Shown: positions 27,145 to 35,470 of the stretch, one piece after another
How the letters are laid out: every line of letters begins with the position of its first letter
Position numbering within the stretch: position 1 is the stretch's first letter
Source: Leptospira sp.
GTDB lineage: Bacteria; Spirochaetota; Leptospiria; Leptospirales; Leptospiraceae
Length of the DNA stretch: 45,124 nucleotides
Direction: 5' to 3'
Assembly: GCA_027531445.1 (NCBI GenBank)
Contig: JAPZRK010000021.1
Span: 1 to 45,124, forward strand
Notes under the pieces: model-generated
The model's database searches: none
What the model saw: the letters and a program-made list of their open reading frames with translations, nothing else
What the model was told of the DNA's origin: nothing
Program-made: the position numbers and the translations under genes

Positions 27145-28113
27145 TCAGACATTCCATTTCTTTGAATTGGGAATGGATAACAAAATTAGTAACGGGAATT
27201 CAATGGCGATATGAAAAAAGCCCAATGCAAAATAGAGCCGCCGAAAACTGACAGGATAAAGCAGGAACAAGACAAAAACGATAATGAGTGATACCGGTAA
27301 AATCAAGTGATAAGGCTTGAGATTGCTGGTTATCCCATTCAAAGTAAATGATTGTGAATTTGTTTTGTTGATCGCTACTTTAGGGATCAAATAGATCCAA
27401 AGAAAGTAATGAATGATCTGTTGGTATGCAAAGTATCCCAGTAAAGTCGTCCCTGAAACCCAAGGGAATTCCGAATGAACCACTTGTCGAAAAATCTCTT
27501 GTTCGAGTTCTGCTGAAAGTGCAAGATTGGACACACTTCCCTCAAAGCAGAAAATTAAATAGAAAATACAAAATGGTATCAAAAAACTTACCAGTATTGA
27601 TGGTATGATCACAAGCTTATTTCTTGTTAGCTGGTACACAACAATCCATGGAAGTAAATTATGAACATGTACTAGAAAAAAATAATTCAGAGACGGTCGC
27701 ATCCAAATTAAACAAATAAAAACTGCAACCCATATCCAAAGAAAACTGAGAGCGATCTTCGCCTTCGCTTTAACCAAATGATAAGTACCAAAAACAAATA
27801 CCCATACCGTAAAGACGGTTAGAAACATTGGAGAATAAAAAGATAGCGGTGGCTGACCAAACGCATCCAAAATCAAAGGAAAAACGGAAAGAATGGATAG
27901 TCCCATTGCCGAATAAAACACCCATCGCAATAAGCGACCAGAATCCTCAACATTCAGGTCTATTTTCCACCAAACAACAACCTCAGAAAGAATATGTCCT
28001 GCTCCAAATAGTGCCAATGAGCCAAATGCGGCATGATACGGGAAAAAAAAACAGAGAGGTGCCAAACACAAAATGATAAAATAATATTTGAATTGAAAAA
28101 TATCTATTGCCAT
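27145..28113 (-). CDS. Polytopic membrane protein with conserved-looking intramembrane histidines
   Basis: 322 aa, about eight membrane helices and almost no soluble domain. Histidines lie inside or at the ends of helices: H27, H40 (FGAGHILSEVV), H112, H149/H151 (VHVHNLLPW), H235 (QQIIHYFLWIY) and H301 (FFHIAIEFPLL). Such a set suggests metal or haem binding or a membrane oxygenase (Blh-like carotene oxygenases are also His-rich membrane proteins), but I see no exact family signature. Its neighbours give no clear pathway. It is divergent from the glycan-binding-domain gene, with 65 bases between the starts. Confidence 0.7.
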   Translation of the reverse strand: MAIDIFQFKYYFIILCLAPLCFFFPYHAAFGSLALFGAGHILSEVVVWWKIDLNVEDSGRLLRWVFYSAMGLSILSVFPLILDAFGQPPLSFYSPMFLTVFTVWVFVFGTYHLVKAKAKIALSFLWIWVAVFICLIWMRPSLNYFFLVHVHNLLPWIVVYQLTRNKLVIIPSILVSFLIPFCIFYLIFCFEGSVSNLALSAELEQEIFRQVVHSEFPWVSGTTLLGYFAYQQIIHYFLWIYLIPKVAINKTNSQSFTLNGITSNLKPYHLILPVSLIIVFVLFLLYPVSFRRLYFALGFFHIAIEFPLLILLSIPNSKKWNV

Positions 28114-28178
28114 TTTTGCGAACGCACTATCTATTCATCGTTATCAAATATCGAAACTGAAGTTAGGATTCTTACATC

Positions 28179-28907
28179 ATGAAACAATGGAACCACCCCA
28201 CAAGTAAATTTTATCTGCTCACATTTTTGGTTTTTTCTCTGCTCATCCCTACGTTCCTCAGTTCAGACGAAGCACCGGATTATTATTTTATACTTTCTGA
28301 AAAAATCAAAGCAAGTGCGAGTTCTGTTCTCGTTGAGCCTGGCAAAAGCAAAACTCGTTATTCTGCAGATAAAGCGATGGATGGAAAGACAGATACTTTC
28401 TGGTGTGAAGGCAAAGAGGATGATGGAATTGGTGAGACTATCAAACTCACTTGGAAACCAACTTTGATTGAAGGTATTTTAGTTGGCCATGGTGTTTTAC
28501 TTAATCGAAATTATTACCAACTCAACAATCGCATCAAAGAATACGAAGCAACTGTGACTTATTCTTCAGGGAGAAGCAAGGTCTTCAAAGGTTCGTTTGG
28601 TGATTATAGTTGCCAAAATGTTTGCGATAGCAAACGAATCGATGGAGTAGAAATGGAAGAGTGCCAGAAAGAACACAAAAACGATTGTAATTTTGAATCG
28701 GTTGGTGAGGGAGGAATGGTCGGAGGAGAATCTATTACAGGAGTTTACGGTTGTTCAACGGGAGTAGAAATCAAAATATTGAGTGTTTATCCAGGCAAAA
28801 AATTTAAAGACACATGTATTTCGGAAATCAACCTTCGTATTCCTGCACCAAAATGGGGAGAGGAAAGAATCGCTGGAGTAAATAAAGACCAAAAAGCTTG
28901 CAAGTAG
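28179..28907 (+). CDS. Secreted protein with NADase-type glycan-binding (discoidin-like) domain
   Basis: 242 aa with an N-terminal hydrophobic signal (about 10-29). The mature part fits the NADase-type glycan-binding fold: KASASSVLVEPGKSKTRYSA then DKAMDGKTDTFWCEG and DDGIGETIKLTW, the discoidin/F5-8C-like pattern in which a jelly roll displays a sugar-binding site. Cysteines at WCEG, YSCQNVC, MEECQ, NDCN, YGC and DTC suggest disulphides. It probably binds a carbohydrate outside the cytoplasm; the ligand is unknown. Its last ten bases overlap the next gene, implying translational coupling. Confidence 0.75.
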   Translation: MKQWNHPTSKFYLLTFLVFSLLIPTFLSSDEAPDYYFILSEKIKASASSVLVEPGKSKTRYSADKAMDGKTDTFWCEGKEDDGIGETIKLTWKPTLIEGILVGHGVLLNRNYYQLNNRIKEYEATVTYSSGRSKVFKGSFGDYSCQNVCDSKRIDGVEMEECQKEHKNDCNFESVGEGGMVGGESITGVYGCSTGVEIKILSVYPGKKFKDTCISEINLRIPAPKWGEERIAGVNKDQKACK

Positions 28908-29512
28908 CTTTTGGACTTCTTCTTTTCTTTACATTTTTCATTAAGGTACATGCCCTTGAACTAAAAAGGGAAGTAGTAATTTTAAACGTAACCGAACACG
29001 GTGACATCACTGTGTTCGTTGATTTTGAGTTGAATGGGAACTTAAATTCAAAACTTGGTCTGGCTTTTCCAGAAACAGATGCGTTCGAACTCAAAAATTT
29101 TTTCGTCTACTGGAATGATAAATCTCTCAAAGTCACAAAGCAATTGGCAGGCAACAATCACCGATTTTTTATAGGTGATCTTCAGCTTCCGGCTATATTT
29201 AAATTCTCTGTTCCCAAATCGAAAGGAACAAAACATCGTTTAAAAACGACCTACTCCTACCAAACATTCCTTATGGACGGCACAAAATCACCAGAAGGCT
29301 TCTATTTAGAATACATTTTACAAACAGGTTCAAAGTGGGACAAACAGATCAGTGAGGTTGTTTTTCTAATTCGCGGTGTAGAGCGCATTTGTGAACGGAT
29401 TTATGTTTTGCCCAACTCCTACAATGGGCAATGCAATCAAAATGGTGAATATGCTGTTACGCTAACTAATATCGAGCCATCAAAAGATTTTCGGTATATT
29501 CTTACAAACTAA
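28898..29512 (+). CDS. Secreted protein of unknown function, coupled to the glycan-binding protein
   Basis: 204 aa, starting with TTG at 28898 inside the end of the preceding gene. Residues 1-20 form a signal peptide (VAFGLLLFFTFFIKVHALE). The mature part is beta-rich, with a central KGTKHRLKTTYSYQTFLMDG segment and a Cys pair near the end (ERICERIYVL and YNGQCNQNG). No domain is recognised. The overlap and signal peptide suggest a two-component secreted system with the upstream protein. It converges on the AraC-type regulator with an 11-base gap. Confidence 0.65.
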   Translation: MQVAFGLLLFFTFFIKVHALELKREVVILNVTEHGDITVFVDFELNGNLNSKLGLAFPETDAFELKNFFVYWNDKSLKVTKQLAGNNHRFFIGDLQLPAIFKFSVPKSKGTKHRLKTTYSYQTFLMDGTKSPEGFYLEYILQTGSKWDKQISEVVFLIRGVERICERIYVLPNSYNGQCNQNGEYAVTLTNIEPSKDFRYILTN

Positions 29513-29522
29513 TCGCAATCAA

Positions 29523-31091
29523 CTAAACAAGGGTCTTAGTTTTAAAAGCTTTTCTATATTCTGCAGGCGTTTGTAATGCATACTTTTTGAAGGAATCATT
29601 AAATACTGATTTTGATTGAAATCCGCACTCCAGAGCTATATCCAAGATGTTTTTATTTTGATCCTCTAATAACATACGTTTTGCCTCCTCAATTCGATAG
29701 AACTTGAGGAGATCAGAAAATGAAGTATTCAATACCTGATTGATAAGTTCTGAAGTTTGGTGAACAGAAAGACTCAAGTGTGCCGCCAAATCGGCAAGCC
29801 GAAGTTCTTCTTCTAAAAATAATTTCTCATCTGACATCAAACTTTTGAGTTTCGATAAAACTTTGTCTGTATCTACTCCAGTCAAATAGGACTTTTTGAC
29901 GACCGTCGTGGATTGAATCAAATGTTGATTCAAATCATTCTTTAGGCGAGATATATCATTCTTTGAAAGAGTATCCTCTGCAAGTACTTCTTTTATTTGG
30001 TCTTTGATTGTTTTTGAGACAAAGAATGCATTCGCTGGCAGAAACACTGCAAGGAAAATCATATAGATTTTACTATCATGTGTATCAAAAGACCGATAAG
30101 AAAATATATTCAAAATTTCAAAGAATAAAAGACACAGTAGACTGAGAAGTAACCAAGGTGACGGTTTCAATTGGTCCTTTGATTTCGAGATTGCAATTCC
30201 AATAAAAATAAATGTTAACAGAAAGTAGATTACTGTATAAGAAATCGAAATATAATATCTAGGGAAATCGGTAAAGCTTAGAACGATGAGAAGTAAAGTG
30301 ACTCCCTTAAACAAATTCAATGTTTGGTGAAAAATAAGAAACTTTTCTTTTGTCTGTAAAAATCTTGAAAGCCATTCCGTACCCGACAGAATTAGAATAC
30401 CGATGATTACTTTTTTAAACAAAGAAAGTGAAAGCCCCCAATTCGGGAAAAGATAACAACTTCCCAGTCCAGTTCCTATTACGAAAATTAAGGTAATGCA
30501 AGCATGAAAGAGGAGATTAAAGAACATCCACTCTTTCGGGTAGATCAGAGTCAGGTAGATTAACCTAACAACAAAAGCCGAAATCAAAACCAAAAAGCCA
30601 AAGACCAAACCCGTTTGCCAACTGATGAGATAAAATAATTCTTCTGTAGTTAAAAGCTGAATCTCTGAGCTGATAAAATTACGAGAGCGAATGGTAACTT
30701 GAATGGTTATCTCTTGTCCAGGCTCCAATTGGATCGGAAATACAGGAAAAATCTGTGCGATAGGCCAAGATGAAACGGGATGTGAATAGCCCGCCTTTGA
30801 GCAGTTTCCGTTTGAAAGGCAAACTTCTACTTCATCTAAATGGCTCCATAAAAAAATTAGGTAAGCAATGTTCGAATCATTTCGATCGTTTTTAACATTT
30901 AAAGGAAATGAGATTTTCTCCTTCTGAAAGCCATAGTGGATTTCTATCGATCTGGGGGAGAGAGATTCTAACTGACCTTTGGCATTCTGCAATGAGGAAA
31001 GAACAAGTGGAAAGTCCGACTTTTGTCCAAAAACCAAACTCGGAATCAATAATTGGAAGATAAAGAATACGGGAAGGAAAACGGCTTTCAT
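29523..31091 (-). CDS. AraC-family regulator with 7TM-DISM membrane sensor
   Basis: 522 aa. A signal peptide (1-22) precedes an extracellular domain (about 24-160) of 7TMR-DISM extracellular type, with two cysteines at EVCLSNGNCSK. Seven membrane helices span about 165-370, a coiled linker follows, and a C-terminal AraC helix-turn-helix pair lies at about 425-517 (LRLADLAAHLSLSVHQTSELINQ and ILDIALECGFQSKSVFNDSFKK with a final TPAEYRK). The whole reads as a one-component membrane-tethered transcription factor. Targets are unknown; the neighbouring secreted pair and the divergent sbtA operon are candidates. Confidence 0.88.
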   Translation of the reverse strand: MKAVFLPVFFIFQLLIPSLVFGQKSDFPLVLSSLQNAKGQLESLSPRSIEIHYGFQKEKISFPLNVKNDRNDSNIAYLIFLWSHLDEVEVCLSNGNCSKAGYSHPVSSWPIAQIFPVFPIQLEPGQEITIQVTIRSRNFISSEIQLLTTEELFYLISWQTGLVFGFLVLISAFVVRLIYLTLIYPKEWMFFNLLFHACITLIFVIGTGLGSCYLFPNWGLSLSLFKKVIIGILILSGTEWLSRFLQTKEKFLIFHQTLNLFKGVTLLLIVLSFTDFPRYYISISYTVIYFLLTFIFIGIAISKSKDQLKPSPWLLLSLLCLLFFEILNIFSYRSFDTHDSKIYMIFLAVFLPANAFFVSKTIKDQIKEVLAEDTLSKNDISRLKNDLNQHLIQSTTVVKKSYLTGVDTDKVLSKLKSLMSDEKLFLEEELRLADLAAHLSLSVHQTSELINQVLNTSFSDLLKFYRIEEAKRMLLEDQNKNILDIALECGFQSKSVFNDSFKKYALQTPAEYRKAFKTKTLV

Positions 31092-31247
31092 GATTAATTA
31101 GAAAAATTCCAGTCAGAATCTTGACCCAACTTATAACCTGGGACGATGAAAATTCGCATTTCTGATATAAAAGAGGGTAGAGGCAAAAATGAAACCAACA
31201 AATCCGTTTTTCCAATCCTTTTTTTGCATCGTAGGAGAATGTAAGTT

Positions 31248-32219
31248 ATGGAGATAATTTCGACCATCATCGTGAAGCTACAAACGCCCATGATTCTTGC
31301 GTTCTTTCTCGGTATCTTCGCTACTCTTATAAAAAGTGACCTCAAATTTCCAGATGGAATGTACATGGGACTTACAATCTATCTTCTCCTCGCCATCGGT
31401 CTGAAGGGTGGCGTTAAGTTAAGCCATACGACAATCGAAGAATTTTATCGGCCGGCTATGGCGGCTTTGTATCTCTGTATCTCAATACCAATCATCGCTT
31501 ACTTTATTTTGATGAAGTTAGGAAAATTCAGTGCCATCAATGCCGCCGCACTGGCCGCGCATTACGGCTCGGTCTCTGCGGTCACATTCAGCGAGGCACT
31601 TTCATTTATGGATGCTCAAAATGTTTCTTATGAAGGTTTTATGCCAAGTATGCTGGCGATCATGGAGATCCCTGCAATCATCATCGCACTTTTTTTAGTG
31701 AAATCCAAAGCCGAGGACGGCTCAGGTTCCATGAAGAAGGTTCTTCATGAACTCTTTACAGGTAAAGGAACAGTCTTGTTAGTTGGTGGCTTATTGATAG
31801 GACTGATTTCAGGCGACAAAGGTCTGGAACAATTTGGTCCGCTATTCGATACCCCTTTCCGAGGAGCGTTGGTTCTCTTCTTATTGGATGTTGGAATCGT
31901 TACAGGCAGAAGACTTGGTGATTTGAAAAAGGCAGGCTTCTTTCTCATGGGTTTTGCCATTCTATTCCCAATTTTCAATGCTTGCATTGCACTGCTTCTG
32001 GCAAAGGTCGCTGGTCTTTCCTTAGGTGGAGCAACAATTCTTGCCGCACTCAGTGCCAGCGCCTCGTACATTGCCGCCCCTTCTGCGATTCGAATTGCCT
32101 TACCAGAAGCTAGTCCCGCATACTATCTCACAGCACCATTAGCGATCACTTTTCCATTTAATATCTCTATCGGTCTGCCACTCTATCTTACCATCGCAAA
32201 ACAAATATATGGAGCTTAG
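31248..32219 (+). CDS. sbtA: SbtA-family sodium-dependent bicarbonate transporter
   Basis: 323 aa with about ten membrane helices in an inverted-repeat layout. Family hallmarks are LAIGLKGGVKLS near helix 3, HYGSVSAVTFSEALSFM in the core, and LDVGIVTGRRLGDLKKAG and SASASYIAAPSAIRIALPEA in the second half, the last being the SbtA signature. SbtA brings HCO3- into cyanobacteria with Na+. AGGAGA lies nine bases before the ATG. The next gene, one base after the stop, encodes its PII-like partner SbtB, which confirms the identity. Its substrate in this organism is inferred to be bicarbonate. Confidence 0.88.
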   Translation: MEIISTIIVKLQTPMILAFFLGIFATLIKSDLKFPDGMYMGLTIYLLLAIGLKGGVKLSHTTIEEFYRPAMAALYLCISIPIIAYFILMKLGKFSAINAAALAAHYGSVSAVTFSEALSFMDAQNVSYEGFMPSMLAIMEIPAIIIALFLVKSKAEDGSGSMKKVLHELFTGKGTVLLVGGLLIGLISGDKGLEQFGPLFDTPFRGALVLFLLDVGIVTGRRLGDLKKAGFFLMGFAILFPIFNACIALLLAKVAGLSLGGATILAALSASASYIAAPSAIRIALPEASPAYYLTAPLAITFPFNISIGLPLYLTIAKQIYGA

Positions 32220-32220
32220 T

Positions 32221-32523
32221 ATGAATTTAGAATCAGCAAAATTAGTAACCATTATTGCCGACGAAGCCATAGAGGCCAAAATCCTCGACGAACTTCGGAG
32301 TGTGGCCGTAAAAGGATTTACTTGCACGGAAGCGCGTGGCGAAGGACTGAATACTGCTCACATTTCGTCTTGGGAAGGAAAAAATGTACGCATAGAGACT
32401 CTAGTTTCTGAGAGCAAAGCCAAAAAGATTATTGAAATCATGGCTGACAAATATTTGGACAAGTTCGGTATGATCGTATTTTCATCCGATGTGCAAATCT
32501 ATCGGAAAGAAAGATTTAATTAA
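32221..32523 (+). CDS. sbtB: SbtB-like PII-superfamily regulator of SbtA
   Basis: About 100 aa. It has the PII ferredoxin-like fold pattern: AKLVTIIADEAIEAKILDELR, GFTCTEARGEG, and AKKIIEIMADKYLDKFGMIVFSSDV. The start is ATG 32221, with GGAG just upstream, one base after the sbtA stop. The C-terminus is short and lacks the CGPxGC tail seen in some cyanobacterial SbtB, so redox control through that tail is not expected. In cyanobacteria SbtB binds SbtA and the nucleotides cAMP, AMP and ADP; here the same is inferred from family and position. Confidence 0.85.
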   Translation: MNLESAKLVTIIADEAIEAKILDELRSVAVKGFTCTEARGEGLNTAHISSWEGKNVRIETLVSESKAKKIIEIMADKYLDKFGMIVFSSDVQIYRKERFN

Positions 32524-32551
32524 ATCATATAAACTCAAAAAAGAGAAAACA

Positions 32552-33388
32552 ATGGAAAACACATTAAAAAACCAAACAATTTTAATCACTGGAATCACGG
32601 ATGCATCATCTCTTGCTTTGATCATCGCAAAAGAATGCAAAAAGCAAGGTGCCACCTTAATCTGTACTGGACTTGGAAAAACTCCTTTTCACAAAAATGT
32701 TTCAGAGAACGGACTTGCTTTTTTGGATAAAACTTATGCTGACTTCAAAAGCACAGTTGAACGTGAACTAGGCGCAGAAACGAAAATTTTTCCTCTTGAT
32801 GTAAGTATTCAAGAAAGCATAGATGATTTTTCAAATCAATTGACAGCAGAAAAAATTGAGTTAAACGGTTTTTTACATTCCATTGCCATGGATAAAACAA
32901 TCCGACAAGGGAAGGTTAAAGCGATTATGGATATCTCACGAGAGGAATTTATGGATGCGATGAATGTTTCCGCCTTCTCTTTGCTTTCGCTGACACAATC
33001 TCTTTACCATAAAAAATTACTTAAAGACCATTCATCGATCATCGCATTAAGTTACTTAGGTGCTGAAAAAATTGTAGTTCACCCTTACAAAAATATAGGG
33101 GTAGCCAAGGCGGCTTTGGAACGACTCGTGAAAGAAATGGCTCTAGAACTTGGAAAGGCAAACGGTATACAAGTCAATGCCATCCGATTCTCTCCTTATA
33201 CCGCAAGCAAAGCTGGTGGTGCGATCGAGGGTTTAACGGAAGCCGTTCAATCAGCAAATCAACTTGCCCCTTTAGGCAATGCGTTACCTTCTGATTTAGC
33301 CGCAGAAATAGTATATTTATTTAGAAAGAACAACAGGATAACAGGTGAGATAAGACACGTCGATGGTGGATACCATATACGTGGCTAA
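32552..33388 (+). CDS. fabI: FabI-like enoyl-ACP reductase (divergent)
   Basis: 278 aa of the divergent SDR family. Residues 6-30 match the FabI NAD-binding strand (ILITGITDASSLALIIAKEC), 104-112 resemble the NGFLHSIA element, and the catalytic set is Y168 (LSYLGAE), Y179 and K186 (Y-x6-K). The end GEIRHVDGGYHI is typical. It reduces enoyl-ACP in fatty-acid elongation. Compared with typical FabI there is one extra residue between the two tyrosines (11 versus 10), so it is a divergent paralogue. The start 32552 leaves 28 bases after sbtB and follows AAGAG. A different enoyl reductase role is possible. Confidence 0.75.
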   Translation: MENTLKNQTILITGITDASSLALIIAKECKKQGATLICTGLGKTPFHKNVSENGLAFLDKTYADFKSTVERELGAETKIFPLDVSIQESIDDFSNQLTAEKIELNGFLHSIAMDKTIRQGKVKAIMDISREEFMDAMNVSAFSLLSLTQSLYHKKLLKDHSSIIALSYLGAEKIVVHPYKNIGVAKAALERLVKEMALELGKANGIQVNAIRFSPYTASKAGGAIEGLTEAVQSANQLAPLGNALPSDLAAEIVYLFRKNNRITGEIRHVDGGYHIRG

Positions 33389-33411
33389 ATGATGATCAAT
33401 ATAAATCCTCT

Positions 33412-33431
33412 AATAGATTCAAAAATCTATT
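33412..33431. terminator. Weak AT-rich hairpin after fabI
   Basis: AATAGATT (33412-33419) and AATCTATT (33424-33431) form an eight-base-pair stem with a four-base loop, 24 bases after the fabI stop. It is AT-rich and no U tract follows, so it is a weak candidate terminator for the sbtA-sbtB-fabI operon. Confidence 0.35.
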
Positions 33432-33451
33432 CTTAGGACACTTTAACTTTT

Positions 33452-33504
33452 GTCATCCTATCGGATACATTAGGAACACAGACTTATGTATCCTATAGGA
33501 TGAC
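33452..33504. repeat. 19-bp inverted repeat (one mismatch) with 15-base loop
   Basis: GTCATCCTATCGGATACAT at 33452-33470 is inverted as ATGTATCCTATAGGATGAC at 33486-33504, with one mismatch. Each arm itself contains a self-complementary core (ATCCTATAGGAT, or ATCCTATCGGAT with one change). It lies one base from the kinase stop and 63 bases after fabI, between convergent genes. It may be a bidirectional terminator or a paired operator; no clear T tract follows on either strand. Confidence 0.55.
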
Positions 33505-33505
33505 T

Positions 33506-35251
33506 TTATCTTTCATCATATTTTGCAATGATTTCAATTATATCTGTCATTTTAATGGGTTTAGCTAAAAAATCATCCATACCTGCATCTCGACATAACT
33601 GACGATCTTCTTCAAATGCGTTGGCGGTCATGGCAATGATGAGCGAATGTTCAAACGATCTCATCTCTATTTTGCGAATCCGTCTGGTAGCTTCTAAGCC
33701 GTCCATAATTGGCATTTGCATATCCATAAAAATCAAATCATAAGGTTTATAAAAATGCTGAAGTACGGCCATCCTTCCATCGTTTGCAAAATCCATTGGA
33801 ATATTCAATGTTTTCGAGATTCGGTGCATCAGCTTTTGATTGATTTCATTGTCATCAACACTCAAAATGCGCAATCCTTGCCGAACTTGGATTTTGTTTG
33901 CTTTTTCCTTCCTTCTTGACTCAAGGATTGTCTCGAGCGCGATCTCATCTGCGGCCTGGACTGGAATCGAAAAATGAAAAATGGATCCAGAACCCAAATC
34001 ACTTTTTACTTCTAATATACCACCTAGCATAGAAACAAGTTTGTTTGATATTGCAAGACCAAGACCTGTTCCTCCGAATTTACGATTTGTGTTTCGATCG
34101 AGTTGTTCAAATGGTTGGAATAACAATCGGAGCTTTTCATCAGCAATTCCGATTCCTGTATCCGATACTTGGAATTTAACCATGTAATCTTTGGCGACAT
34201 TCGATTCCTTTTTTATGAGGATTTTTATTTGTCCTTCGGGTGGAGTGAACTTAATGGCATTGCCCAGAAGATTGATCAAAATTTGACGTAACCGCACAGG
34301 GTCTGAATGAATCCACTTTGGCAAATCTATATCAAAATCAACTGTCCATTTGATTTTTTTGTCTCTTATCCTAGTTTGGAAGATGGAATGCAAATCTAGG
34401 ACTAATTTTTCCAAATTAAAATCCTCGGTGACGATTTCGAGTTTGTTTGCTTCTATTTTAGAAAAATCTAATATATCATTGATGATGGATATCAAATTGT
34501 CTGCACTAACGACTATGGAATCCAAAAAGTCCAATTGTTCATCCGTTAGTTCCGTATTTTTCAAAAGACTTGCTAGTCCAATGATACCATTCATCGGTGT
34601 CCTAATTTCATGACTCATATTTGCCAAAAAGAATCTTTTTGCTATATTAGATGCTTCAGCCTGTCTTAACGCTTCTTCCGCCTTCTCTCTCTCCAGATCT
34701 TTTTGCTGTATTGATAAACTATTCGCTAGGCTTAATTTTTTGACAAAAACATAAATCCCCAAATTGGAGCCCCAAAAAACGAAGACAGATAAAATCATCT
34801 TGGTGAGTGTGATATCTAAAATGATGTGTCCAAACGTATTGATGTTGGGTAGCCATTTATAATAATCAGCCAATGCGATCATCAAATAGAGCATATTTCC
34901 ATAGATGAGCGAAAGAAGACCCTGGTTTAACTTTAGATTAACAGAGCTAAATCCAGTTGCTAACAAAAGTCCTATCGTTAGGGGAGATGAAACTCCATCC
35001 GTCAAATAGACAAAAAATGCAATGATGGATAGATCTAGAATGGAAGGAATGTATGCAAGGTGACCGTCTTCATCGATCCTTTTGAATAATGTAAGAAGAA
35101 GCCAAAGCAGGGAGAATAAAAAATAAAGAGAAGAAAATCCAATCAGGACCATCAATTCCAAATGAACCGATAGTCCGACGACCACAAAACCAGTCAAAAT
35201 CCGCATCAGATTGACTGGCAAATACTTTGTTCTAGGGAAATCTTCATTCAT
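33506..35251 (-). CDS. Membrane hybrid histidine kinase (HisKA-HATPase-REC), second copy
   Basis: 581 aa with the same plan as the kinase at 6469: five or six N-terminal membrane helices (about 12-172), a coiled linker (about 180-205), HisKA with H214 in NMSHEIRTPMNG, HATPase_c (RLRQILINLLGNAIKF, DTGIGI, GGTGLGLAI) and a receiver with D510 in FMDMQMP and K in AKPIK. Both sensors share the order LP/IP-hydrophobic-LDL and a VNVFG/INTFG element, so they are true paralogues rather than merely the same class. The gene ends beside the 19-bp inverted repeat. Signal and downstream partner are unknown. Confidence 0.9.
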   Translation of the reverse strand: MNEDFPRTKYLPVNLMRILTGFVVVGLSVHLELMVLIGFSSLYFLFSLLWLLLTLFKRIDEDGHLAYIPSILDLSIIAFFVYLTDGVSSPLTIGLLLATGFSSVNLKLNQGLLSLIYGNMLYLMIALADYYKWLPNINTFGHIILDITLTKMILSVFVFWGSNLGIYVFVKKLSLANSLSIQQKDLEREKAEEALRQAEASNIAKRFFLANMSHEIRTPMNGIIGLASLLKNTELTDEQLDFLDSIVVSADNLISIINDILDFSKIEANKLEIVTEDFNLEKLVLDLHSIFQTRIRDKKIKWTVDFDIDLPKWIHSDPVRLRQILINLLGNAIKFTPPEGQIKILIKKESNVAKDYMVKFQVSDTGIGIADEKLRLLFQPFEQLDRNTNRKFGGTGLGLAISNKLVSMLGGILEVKSDLGSGSIFHFSIPVQAADEIALETILESRRKEKANKIQVRQGLRILSVDDNEINQKLMHRISKTLNIPMDFANDGRMAVLQHFYKPYDLIFMDMQMPIMDGLEATRRIRKIEMRSFEHSLIIAMTANAFEEDRQLCRDAGMDDFLAKPIKMTDIIEIIAKYDER

Positions 35252-35339
35252 TTGAATGTTAAGATATTTGGTCCAAAGGAAGGACCTGCAATCATTAAAT
35301 AGACGAAAAAAAAGAGAATTGTGATGAAAGAAAGTTTAT

Positions 35340-35368
35340 AAATTAAATCATTTTTCCCTTTTTTTCAA
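35340..35368 (-). promoter_or_regulatory. Candidate promoter for the second hybrid kinase
   Basis: On the reverse strand TTGAAA (35363-35368) and TAATTT (35340-35345) are 17 bases apart, about 90 bases upstream of the kinase start at 35251. The 219-base gap between the kinase and the eRF1-like gene holds no other reading frame of note, only this and the terminator at 35409-35434. Confidence 0.35.
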
Positions 35369-35408
35369 TACTTTCAAATCCAACTAATTTGACTAAAGCG
35401 CTCGTTCC

Positions 35409-35434
35409 AAAGAAACCTTGGCCTTCCGCCAAGG
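35409..35434 (-). terminator. Rho-independent terminator after the eRF1-like gene
   Basis: On the reverse strand, CCTTGGC, the loop GGAAG and GCCAAGG form a seven-base-pair GC-rich hairpin followed by TTTCTTT. It lies 37 bases after the stop of the gene at 35471-35833. Confidence 0.65.
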
Positions 35435-35470
35435 AAAGATTTTCCTAATCTTGTTTATTGGAAATTTTTT

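Noticed and set aside
31121..31171. TTGACC and TATAAA considered as a promoter for sbtA
   Set aside because: The spacing between the two elements is about 39 bases and no better -10 or -35 lies at the right distance, so I do not claim a promoter.
33412..33504. Two inverted repeats near 33.4 kb considered as ends of an insertion sequence
   Set aside because: No transposase, no target duplication and only about 90 bases; better read as terminator or operator structures.
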